From the NCBI GenBank assembly GCA_029778515.1, contig JAKOQD010000185.1:1-6486 (forward strand): a stretch of DNA of 6,486 bases, given 5' to 3'. The DNA comes from Actinomycetes bacterium. GTDB taxonomy: Bacteria > Actinomycetota > Actinomycetes > Propionibacteriales > Propionibacteriaceae. Position numbers and translations under genes: made by a program. Shown here piece by piece: positions 1-5,101 of the stretch. Position 1 is the first letter of the stretch; every line of letters starts with the position of its first letter. The notes below the pieces were generated by a model. That model did not search any database. It saw nothing but the letters and a program-made list of their open reading frames with translations, and had not been told where the DNA came from.

Positions 1-488
1 AAGCCGCCGGCCACCTTCATCGACCAGGTCTCGATCGGCAGAGCGAGCACCATGGTTGCGGCCCGCTCCTTCGCGGTGATCGGACGCACCTCGTCGATCC
101 GTCCAGGCAGGTAGCGGTTCGTGTACGCAGCCAGCGCGGACGCCTTGTCGTCGCCTTCCAGCACCTCACAGACGCCGAACAGGCACGCGCTGCGGTACTG
201 CATGCCAGTGCCGAACGCCGACCGCGCCACCTTCAGCGCGTCCATCGTGGCCACCGTGAAGCACACGTCGGCGCCCTCGGCCAGCACACGCATGCGGTGC
301 GAACCGGTCGAGCCGTGCAGCAGCACCCGGTCACCATCGCGGGCGAACCCCACCGGCAGCACCAGCGGACCCTCGTCCAGGCTGACCCCGAGGTAGCCGA
401 CCAGGACCTCGTCGAGCAGTTCGTCGAGCGCTTGGCGGTCGGTGCGGCCGCGTCCGGCCATACGGGAGGGCGTCAGCGTACGTTGCAT
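1..488 (-). CDS. Pyridoxamine 5'-phosphate oxidase-family flavoprotein (C-terminus cut off)
   Basis: The 162 visible residues, starting MQRTLTPSRM, fit the Pyridox_ox_2-type split-barrel proteins that bind FMN (or a related flavin) and are usually called flavin-nucleotide-binding or nitroreductase-like proteins. Family-like stretches are LVLPVGFARDGDRVLLHGSTGSHRMR (about residues 42-67), DVCFTVATMDALKVARSAF (74-92, the core strand and the conserved L-x-x-A-R-S-A segment) and the METRYRS-like GMQYRSACLFG (95-105). The tryptophan-containing strand ETWSMKVAGG (153-162) sits just before the edge. Family members are often about 200-220 residues, so perhaps 40-60 are missing. The physiological substrate of this subgroup is generally unknown, so it should not be called a vitamin B6 enzyme. 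The start at 488 is chosen because homology begins soon after it and a -10-like hexamer lies 7 nt upstream. No Shine-Dalgarno sequence is visible. The gene is transcribed divergently from azlC. Confidence 0.88.
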   Translation of the reverse strand, partial: MQRTLTPSRMAGRGRTDRQALDELLDEVLVGYLGVSLDEGPLVLPVGFARDGDRVLLHGSTGSHRMRVLAEGADVCFTVATMDALKVARSAFGTGMQYRSACLFGVCEVLEGDDKASALAAYTNRYLPGRIDEVRPITAKERAATMVLALPIETWSMKVAGG

Positions 489-495
489 GGGCACA

Positions 496-501
496 ACTAT
501 G
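496..501 (-). promoter_or_regulatory. Candidate -10 box (leaderless) for the flavoprotein gene
   Basis: Read on the minus strand the hexamer is CATAGT, 4 of 6 matches to TATAAT with the key A2 and T6 present. It is followed by exactly 7 nt (TGTGCCC) and then the ATG at 488. That spacing would place the transcription start at or next to the A of the start codon. There is no Shine-Dalgarno sequence, which supports a leaderless mRNA. This is inferred from pattern only. Confidence 0.35.
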
Positions 502-526
502 TCGCGATAACGAAGCTGGATGCTGG

Positions 527-552
527 TCGGGGCCCCGATTCCAGGGCTGGAA
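527..552. promoter_or_regulatory. Two abutting dyads, candidate shared operator
   Basis: TCGGGGCCCCGA (527-538) is a perfect 12-bp palindrome. It is directly followed by TTCCAG-GG-CTGGAA (539-552), a perfect 6+6 dyad with a 2-bp centre. The two lie between the expected promoters of the divergent flavoprotein and azlC genes, upstream of both -35 positions. That placement suits a shared activator or a regulator that acts on both sides. No regulator gene for them is visible in the left part of the window. Confidence 0.45.
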
Positions 553-582
553 ACGATCGCCCTGCGAAATCACGACATGCGC

Positions 583-588
583 TAGCTT
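583..588 (+). promoter_or_regulatory. Candidate -10 box (leaderless) for azlC
   Basis: TAGCTT fits the TANNNT -10 pattern and is followed by 7 nt (GGCCCGC) and then ATG at 596, the classic layout of a leaderless actinobacterial promoter. The hexamer overlaps the alternative TTG start at 587, so if this is the promoter, 596 must be the real start. A recognisable -35 is not present. Confidence 0.45.
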
Positions 589-595
589 GGCCCGC

Positions 596-1264
596 ATGCT
601 CAAGCCCACCCCTGCCACGCGCATGGGGCTGTCGATCGCTGCCGCGGTGGGCGTGTACGGCGTCTCCTTCGGCGCCCTTTCGGTGGCGGCCGGCCTCAAC
701 GTCTGGCAGACCTGCGCGCTGAGCGCCCTGATGTTCACCGGCGGCTCCCAATTCGCGTTCATCGGTGTGATCGCCGGCGGCGGTACCGGCGCCGCAGCAT
801 GGGCTGCGGCCACCCTGCTGGGCGTGCGCAACGGCGTCTACGGCATGCAGCTCAAGGCTCTCATCCGACCCCCGGCCAAGCTGATCCCGCTGATGGCGCA
901 GTTGACCATCGATGAGTCCACCGCGACGGCCTCGGGTCAGGACGAGCATGACGAACGCGTCCGCGGCTTCTGGACAGCCGGCGTCGGTGTCTTCATTCTG
1001 TGGAACCTGTTCACCCTGGTCGGCGCCCTGGCCGGCGATGCGATCGGCGACCCGGGCCGTTGGGGATTGGACGGAGCCGCGGTCGCTGCCTTCCTCGGCC
1101 TCCTCTGGCCGCGGCTCACCGGACGCGACCCGGTTGCGATCGCCATCGTGGCCGCCATGACCACGATCATCGCGCTGCCCCTGGTGCCACCGGGGATACC
1201 GGTGCTGCTGGCTGCGGCGACGACCGCCCTGTGGTGGTTCTGGCGGAAACGGAGGACAGCATGA
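596..1264 (+). CDS. azlC: AzlC-family branched-chain amino-acid exporter, large subunit
   Basis: This is a 222-residue integral membrane protein of the AzlC/LIV-E family, which with AzlD exports branched-chain amino acids or analogues across the cytoplasmic membrane. Family features are the N-terminal segment YGVSFGALSVAAGLNVWQTCALSALMFTGGSQFAF (about 21-55), including the F-x-G-x-S-Q-F-A core. They continue with LLGVRNGVYGMQL (74-86, matching the usual N-x-R-x-x-x-Y-G region) and the acidic TIDESTA (104-110, matching the D-E-x-x-A motif). Hydrophobic segments lie near 12-33, 40-62, 65-85, 126-148, 158-173, 179-195 and 199-216, followed by a basic end (WRKRRTA). The length is typical or slightly short. 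I chose ATG 596 over TTG 587 because a -10-like box overlaps the TTG and no ribosome binding site is present for either. The stop overlaps the azlD start (ATGA), so the two are surely translated together. Substrate is inferred from family only. Confidence 0.9.
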   Translation: MLKPTPATRMGLSIAAAVGVYGVSFGALSVAAGLNVWQTCALSALMFTGGSQFAFIGVIAGGGTGAAAWAAATLLGVRNGVYGMQLKALIRPPAKLIPLMAQLTIDESTATASGQDEHDERVRGFWTAGVGVFILWNLFTLVGALAGDAIGDPGRWGLDGAAVAAFLGLLWPRLTGRDPVAIAIVAAMTTIIALPLVPPGIPVLLAAATTALWWFWRKRRTA

Positions 1265-1572
1265 GTCTCGGCGCCTGGGTGCTGTTCGCCGCGGCTACCG
1301 CCTACCTGATCAAGCTGGCCGGCTACCTGTTGCCGCAGTCGTTCCTCGACCGTCCGGACGTTCACGAACTCGCCGCGGCGCTGACGGTCGGGCTGCTCGC
1401 CTCACTCACGGTGATGAACACGCTCGGCAAGGGTCAGGCCGTGGCCCTGGACGCCCGCCTGCTTTCGCTCGTGGCGGCCGCGATCGCACTGAAGCTGAGG
1501 GCGCCCTACATCGTGGTGGTCGTGGTTGGTGCCCTCGCCGCGGGGTTAGGTCGGCTGGCCGGCCTGCCGTAA
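1261..1572 (+). CDS. azlD: AzlD-family branched-chain amino-acid exporter, small subunit
   Basis: This 103-residue hydrophobic protein is the small partner of AzlC. It has the expected size and layout, with hydrophobic segments near 3-24, 38-55, 67-79 and 82-99 and the family-like D-A-R (64-66) before the third segment. AzlD proteins are needed with AzlC to form the exporter in the characterised Bacillus and Corynebacterium (BrnFE) systems. The start is firm: GGAGG at 1251-1255 lies 5 nt before the ATG, and the ATG overlaps the azlC stop by 4 nt. The 3' end overlaps the 3' end of the convergent membrane-protein gene by 27 bp, so no terminator can sit between them. Any termination of this operon must lie inside the neighbouring gene. 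Confidence 0.88.
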   Translation: MSLGAWVLFAAATAYLIKLAGYLLPQSFLDRPDVHELAAALTVGLLASLTVMNTLGKGQAVALDARLLSLVAAAIALKLRAPYIVVVVVGALAAGLGRLAGLP

Positions 1573-2292
1573 CCCGGACGCATCCGCGCGCTGCGCAGCC
1601 GTCCGCCCGGCGACGGCCCACAAACCTGCGGTGGCCAACGCGGACGCAGCGATCATCAGGACGGTGAAGTAGCCGGTGCCGGGCGGACTGTCCCAGCTCG
1701 CGTCACTCAGACTGATCGCCACCAGATACTCGAAGATCTGATGGAACCAGCCCGCAGCCGTACTTGCGCCAAGGACGATCACGTAGCGCAGGAAGACCAG
1801 ACCGGTGCTGCCCCCAACTCCGATGACCACCATGGCCACCAGAGCTGCCACTTCGATCAGCACCCACAGGCCGCTCATGAGCGGCGTCATCCAGTCGGCC
1901 GGCGACACAGCCGCGACCAGGGACAGCCCGGCCAGCGCGATCGAGAACAGGGCTGGCGACGCCGCCGCCAGCCGAGCGAGCCAAGGCAGCCGGGTCGTGG
2001 GCAGCAGCACCAACCAGGCCGCGGCCAACAGCATGAGCGCCGACAGTCCGGACGCGCCGGCCAGTGTCCAACCCGAACCAGGCAGCGGCATCGGGAACAT
2101 GAATGCTTCGTCCATAGCGGCAAGACAGGCGTCGGAGAAGTCCGGACCGTAGCGGTAGCCGTTGAAAACACTTCCCGAAAGCATGCTGCCGGCGCACGGT
2201 TGCCAGTAGCTGGTCACCGCCGCAGCGATCAGTGGAGCTGCCCCCGCCAGCAGTCCGGCCGAAACCAGCCAGCGTCGCGACTTCTCCCCCAT
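1546..2292 (-). CDS. Unrecognised multi-pass membrane protein
   Basis: A 248-residue protein whose family I do not recognise. Hydrophobic segments are near residues 9-28, 75-97, 107-129, 135-159, 164-181 and 206-228, so about six membrane spans. The first and second are separated by a 45-residue polar loop containing Cys33 and Cys56, which could form a disulfide if the loop faces outside. The N-terminus MGEKSRRW is basic, suggesting a cytoplasmic start, and the C-terminal tail (about 229-248) is polar. The codon usage matches its neighbours. I chose ATG 2292 because the membrane segment follows directly and a TATCGT -10-like box lies 6 nt upstream. A GTG at 2376 would add 28 residues but lies in the loop of a strong hairpin. 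GGAGGGG ends 13 nt before the ATG, which is rather far for a ribosome binding site. Its 3' end overlaps azlD convergently. It is separated from the upstream acyl-CoA oxidase gene by a probable terminator, so it is likely its own unit. Confidence 0.8.
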   Translation of the reverse strand: MGEKSRRWLVSAGLLAGAAPLIAAAVTSYWQPCAGSMLSGSVFNGYRYGPDFSDACLAAMDEAFMFPMPLPGSGWTLAGASGLSALMLLAAAWLVLLPTTRLPWLARLAAASPALFSIALAGLSLVAAVSPADWMTPLMSGLWVLIEVAALVAMVVIGVGGSTGLVFLRYVIVLGASTAAGWFHQIFEYLVAISLSDASWDSPPGTGYFTVLMIAASALATAGLWAVAGRTAAQRADASGLRQAGQPT

Positions 2293-2296
2293 GCTC

Positions 2297-2338
2297 GGAC
2301 GATAGCCCCTCCGCGATCGGGCGCGGCGGTTATCGTCC
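2297..2338. repeat. 8-bp inverted repeat beside the membrane-protein start
   Basis: GGACGATA (2297-2304) and its exact complement TATCGTCC (2331-2338) are separated by 26 bp, giving about 34 bp centre to centre, close to three helical turns. The arm nearest the gene covers the candidate -10 box. This would suit a dimeric or looping repressor, but an 8-bp match in a GC-rich gap could also be chance. Confidence 0.3.
2299..2304 (-). promoter_or_regulatory. Candidate -10 box (leaderless) for the membrane-protein gene
   Basis: On the minus strand TATCGT matches TANNNT and is followed by 6 nt (CCGAGC) and then the ATG at 2292. This is the same layout as at the other transcription-unit heads in the window. 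A -35 consensus is not visible. Confidence 0.35.
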
Positions 2339-2357
2339 AGCGTCTGCCCGACGGAGA

Positions 2358-2397
2358 CTGTGGCTGGGCACACCACGGACGGTGCACCCAGCCACAG
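2358..2397 (-). terminator. Strong hairpin, probable terminator of the tetR-acyl-CoA oxidase operon
   Basis: The arms CTGTGGCTGGG (2358-2368) and CCCAGCCACAG (2387-2397) are perfectly complementary over 11 bp. In the minus-strand RNA the stem continues through two G-U wobbles and four more Watson-Crick pairs. That gives 17 consecutive pairs (2358-2374 with 2381-2397) and a 6-nt loop GUCCGU. In a plus-strand RNA the two wobbles become A-C mismatches. The hairpin begins 28 nt after the stop codon of the leftward acyl-CoA oxidase gene, where a terminator is expected. No U-tract follows on the minus strand, as is common for high-GC actinobacterial terminators. Confidence 0.6.
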
Positions 2398-2425
2398 CGA
2401 AGCTCCGGATCCAGGTTGAGCCGGA

Positions 2426-4369
2426 TCAGGCTGCTGGCCACTCCGGGCGGCTCAGCAGTTCAGCGCCGAGCCAGGACTCGGGGATACCGAAGCCCTCGAC
2501 CAGCGCGAGCGCGTCCGGACGGAGCTCACCGCACAGCGCGTTGATCTGGGCGCCGATCGCCTTGGCGCGTCCACCGGAGATCCGGTTGTGCTCCAGGAAC
2601 CAGGCCCGATCCTCCGAGATCGAGCTCAGCGCGTAGAGGCTGCAGAGCCGCTCCAGCACAGCCTTCGCGTCCGGATCGGTGCAGGCGTCGATTCCGGCGA
2701 TGAACGCCTCCAGCATCACCCGCTCCAGGTGCGCCCTGGCGACGAACAGCAGGTGGTCGCCGAGCGCGTTCAACGCGTCGAAACCACGCCGGGAGGCCGT
2801 CCGCATCCTTCGGGCCAGCGACTCCAGCGCATGCCGTTCGCGCTCCTCGAACAGGTAGGCGTGCCACCCGCGGTCGACCAGCGTGAGGTCCTCCGGACGC
2901 CGGCTCGCGGTCGCCACCAGCCGCTCGATCAGCCGATTCGCAGCAGTGCGCTCCAGCACGCCCTCGCCGATGAACCGGGCCTTGGCCTGGGCCACCCCGA
3001 CCCGATCCAGGCCCGCCCAAAGCTGCTTGTAGTCGGTCAGCAGCGCCTTCGCCACCAGCTGCAGCAGCACCGTGTTGTCGCCCTCGAAGGTGGCGTAGAT
3101 GTCGGCGTCCGCGCGCAACCCGACCAGCTGGTTGGCCGACATGAAGCCTGCTCCTCCGCACGCTTCGCGGCAGGTCTGCAGCGTGTCGTTGGCGAACCGG
3201 GTCGCCATCGCCTTCAGTCCGGCGGCGCGGGTTTCGAGCTCGCGCTGGTCCCGCTCGGTATGTTCGCCGCCCGCTTGGATGTGCACCAATTTGGCGGCCA
3301 GCTCGTTCTGTGCGAAGCCAAGCGCGTAGGCCCGCGCGATCGCTGGGAAGAGCCGCCGCTGGTGGGTCAGATAGTCGAGCAGCACCACCCCGTCCGGATG
3401 CTCTGGGGCCGTGAATTGCCGTCTTGACAAGGCGTAACGCGTCGCGATCGAGAGCCCTCGTCGGGCCGCGATCGCACCTCCGGACGCGATGCAGACCCGG
3501 CCGCGCACGAGCGTGCCGAGCATGGTGAAGAACCGCCGGTTGGGGTTCTCGATCGGCGAGGTGTAGACGCCGGACGCATCCACGCCGCCGTAGCGATCGA
3601 GCAGCAGCTGCCGCGGCACCCGGACCCGTGCGAACCGGATCGTCCCGTTGTCGACACCCAGCAGCCCGCCCTTGTAGCCCTGGTCGCCGGTGGTGACGCC
3701 GGGCAGATCATGGCCGTCCTCGTCCCGGATCGGCACGAGGATCGCGTGCACCCCATGGTTCTTGCCGCGCACCAGCAACTGCCCGTAGACCACCGCCATC
3801 CGGCCGTCGCGGGCAGCGTTGCCGATATAGGCCTTGGTAGCGGACGGAGTCTCGGAATGCACTTCGAACTCGTCCGACTCCGGCACGTAGGTGATCGTCG
3901 TCTCCAGGCCGGAGACGTCCGAGCCGTGGCCCAGCTCGGTCATCGCGTAGCAGCCGAGAAGTTTCATCGAGGTGATGTCGGCGAGGTAGGTGTCGTGGTG
4001 CCAGGCCGTGCCCAGGTTGGTCACCGCGCCGCCGAACAGCCCGAACTGGACGCCGGACTTGATGTTCACCGAGAGGTCGCCGTGAGCGAGCATCTCGAAC
4101 GCGATCAGCGCCGCCGCGGGGTCGGCGTCACCGTCCGCGCTGGTCTTCATTCCGGACGCGCCGAAACCCGCGGCCGACAACTCCTTGAGCCGGCTCAACA
4201 CCCAGTCGCGGGCCTGTTCGATGGTCAAGCACGGGTCGCGCAGCAGGTTCTCTACCGGGAAGTTCGCCCGGGCATCGGCGCGCTGGTCGGCGAACTGGCC
4301 ATCGAGTGCCCGGGTGAGGGCTGCGCCGAGGGCTGCGGCCTGGTCGGTACGGTCCATCAACAAGCTCAT
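2426..4369 (-). CDS. Acyl-CoA oxidase / acyl-CoA dehydrogenase family flavoprotein
   Basis: A 647-residue FAD enzyme that introduces the trans-2 double bond into acyl-CoA. It is organised like peroxisomal acyl-CoA oxidases, and is longer than the roughly 380-residue standard dehydrogenases. It has an N-terminal helical part (about 35-135) and a middle beta domain with CYAMTELGHGSDVSG (140-154, flavin/substrate contact) and GVDNGTIRFARVRVPR (238-253). A flavin-binding helical domain follows, with SRRQF (315-319) and REACGGAGF (401-409), and then a second C-terminal helical domain (about 470-640). Glu429 in FEGDN aligns with the catalytic glutamate of rat ACOX. Whether it passes electrons to oxygen or to an electron-transfer flavoprotein cannot be read from sequence. 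The start at 4369 has AGGAG 5 nt upstream (4375-4379) and overlaps the tetR stop by one base (TGATG). The reading frame stays open upstream into tetR, but that part is antisense-like low-complexity shadow. Confidence 0.9.
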   Translation of the reverse strand: MSLLMDRTDQAAALGAALTRALDGQFADQRADARANFPVENLLRDPCLTIEQARDWVLSRLKELSAAGFGASGMKTSADGDADPAAALIAFEMLAHGDLSVNIKSGVQFGLFGGAVTNLGTAWHHDTYLADITSMKLLGCYAMTELGHGSDVSGLETTITYVPESDEFEVHSETPSATKAYIGNAARDGRMAVVYGQLLVRGKNHGVHAILVPIRDEDGHDLPGVTTGDQGYKGGLLGVDNGTIRFARVRVPRQLLLDRYGGVDASGVYTSPIENPNRRFFTMLGTLVRGRVCIASGGAIAARRGLSIATRYALSRRQFTAPEHPDGVVLLDYLTHQRRLFPAIARAYALGFAQNELAAKLVHIQAGGEHTERDQRELETRAAGLKAMATRFANDTLQTCREACGGAGFMSANQLVGLRADADIYATFEGDNTVLLQLVAKALLTDYKQLWAGLDRVGVAQAKARFIGEGVLERTAANRLIERLVATASRRPEDLTLVDRGWHAYLFEERERHALESLARRMRTASRRGFDALNALGDHLLFVARAHLERVMLEAFIAGIDACTDPDAKAVLERLCSLYALSSISEDRAWFLEHNRISGGRAKAIGAQINALCGELRPDALALVEGFGIPESWLGAELLSRPEWPAA

Positions 4370-5031
4370 CAGTGCTCCTGTGGAAGTGGTGCGGACAACT
4401 GCGGGACGGCAGCCAGCCCGGAGGCCAGCGCCGGGGTGAAGAAATCGTCGATGTGGGAGAGGACGGCTTCCCGCGGCTCGCGCGGCTCGGACGCCATCCA
4501 GCGGTCGGCCGCGGCCCGGATGAACCCGACCAGTCCGTGGCCCCAGGTGCCGGCACACGCGGGATCCTGGCCGCGGCGGCGAAGATGGTCGGCGATCGCG
4601 GCCGTCACGTGGTCGCCCATGATCTCGGGCAGACCGCCGTACGGGTCGACGCTGGACGCGGCGTCGGGCGACGGCGGGGCGAGCACGAACCGGTAGATCT
4701 CGGGGTCGCGTTCGACCAGGGCGAGGTAGGCGTCCGCCAGATCGTGGGTGAGCGCGGACAGGTCTCCCGGGTCGGTGAGCTGCATCGCCGTGGCCAGCCC
4801 ACGATGAATGAACCCGTGCACCGAGTCGACCACGGCGGCATACAGTCCGGCCCGGTCGCCGAAGTGCCGGTAGATCACAGTCTTCGACGTGCCGGCCTGG
4901 GTGGCGATCTCGTCCATGCCGACGCCGGCGCCGTGCTTGCGGATCGCGCGCAGGGTGTCCTCGACGAGCTCGCGCCGCCGGGTTTCGCGGTGCTCCGCCC
5001 AGCGGGTGTCGCGGCCGTCCGTGGTACTCAT
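4369..5031 (-). CDS. TetR-family transcriptional regulator
   Basis: A 220-residue TetR regulator. The N-terminal DNA-binding domain is clear: the tail WAEHRETRRRELVEDTLRAIRKHG (11-34) leads into the helix-turn-helix GVGMDEIATQAGTSKTVIYRHFGDRAGLY (36-64), with the typical T-x-x-x-Y-R-H-F recognition helix. The rest is helical and variable, as expected for the ligand-binding and dimerisation domain. A fatty acyl-CoA or related ligand is plausible from context but is inference. The start at 5031 is chosen because homology begins just downstream, longer starts would run into the divergent thiolase gene, and palindromes lie immediately upstream. No Shine-Dalgarno sequence precedes it; a TACCCT box sits 6 nt upstream. 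It is translationally coupled to the acyl-CoA oxidase gene and diverges from the thiolase gene, so it likely controls both directions as well as itself. Confidence 0.93.
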   Translation of the reverse strand: MSTTDGRDTRWAEHRETRRRELVEDTLRAIRKHGAGVGMDEIATQAGTSKTVIYRHFGDRAGLYAAVVDSVHGFIHRGLATAMQLTDPGDLSALTHDLADAYLALVERDPEIYRFVLAPPSPDAASSVDPYGGLPEIMGDHVTAAIADHLRRRGQDPACAGTWGHGLVGFIRAAADRWMASEPREPREAVLSHIDDFFTPALASGLAAVPQLSAPLPQEH

Positions 5032-5101
5032 ACACCCAGGGTACCCAGTACTGGCCGTACCTGCTACCCTCGGTATCGAGTAAATCTGCCGAGGAGGTTC
5101 C
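5032..5101. promoter_or_regulatory. Divergent promoter/operator region between tetR and the thiolase gene
   Basis: A 70-bp gap with no gene. GGGTACCC (5039-5046) and CCAGTACTGG (5045-5054) are perfect palindromes sharing two bases, and a further GTACC (5057-5061) forms an imperfect larger dyad with the GGTAC at 5040-5044. They cover the candidate tetR promoter and would lie near or upstream of the thiolase promoter. The size and position fit an autoregulatory TetR operator. On the thiolase side TACCCT (5065-5070) is the only TANNNT, with no good -35. AGGAGG at 5092-5097 is the thiolase ribosome binding site. Confidence 0.55.
5038..5043 (-). promoter_or_regulatory. Candidate -10 box (leaderless) for tetR
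   Basis: On the minus strand TACCCT (TANNNT) is followed by 6 nt (GGGTGT) and then the ATG at 5031. It lies almost entirely inside the GGGTACCC palindrome, so a bound TetR dimer would block it. No -35 consensus is evident. Confidence 0.35.

Larger units (their letters stand above)
489..595. promoter_or_regulatory. Divergent intergenic promoter region (flavoprotein gene / azlC)
   Basis: This 107-bp gap separates the start codons of two divergent genes and holds no gene of its own. It contains a -10-like hexamer facing each way (496-501 on the minus strand, 583-588 on the plus strand) and two abutting dyads in the middle (527-552). No good -35 consensus is visible at the expected spacing on either side, which fits promoters that need an activator or an alternative sigma factor, though many actinobacterial promoters have weak -35 elements anyway. 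Confidence 0.6.

Noticed and set aside
587..595. TTG start for azlC three codons upstream
   Set aside because: It overlaps the TANNNT -10 box and adds only MAR. The ATG at 596 has the standard leaderless spacing.
1590..1599. GCTGCGCAGC palindrome as a terminator for azlCD
   Set aside because: The palindrome has no loop and would need to fold on itself. It lies inside the coding sequence of the opposite gene and has no U-tract.
2293..2376. GTG start giving 28 more residues on the membrane protein
   Set aside because: The GTG lies in the loop region of the strong hairpin, there is no membrane or signal feature in the added residues, and the candidate promoter is downstream of it.
1741..2544. 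Plus-strand open frame (267 codons) opposite the membrane-protein gene
   Set aside because: It is rich in Gln, Arg, His and Pro without domains, runs through the terminator hairpin and into the oxidase gene, and looks like an antisense shadow.
2588..3427. Plus-strand open frame (279 codons) inside the acyl-CoA oxidase region
   Set aside because: It is fully antisense to a conserved enzyme region including the catalytic FEGDN motif and has no promoter or ribosome binding site that I can support.
3710..4696. Long plus-strand open frame (328 codons) opposite the acyl-CoA oxidase and tetR genes
   Set aside because: It is antisense to two convincing genes, has biased composition typical of GC-rich shadows, and shows no recognisable motif.
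4370..5035. Upstream extension of the acyl-CoA oxidase reading frame to give an 869-residue fusion protein
   Set aside because: The extra part is an Arg/Pro/Gly-rich shadow of the tetR gene in another frame. Homology starts at 4369, where a good ribosome binding site is present.
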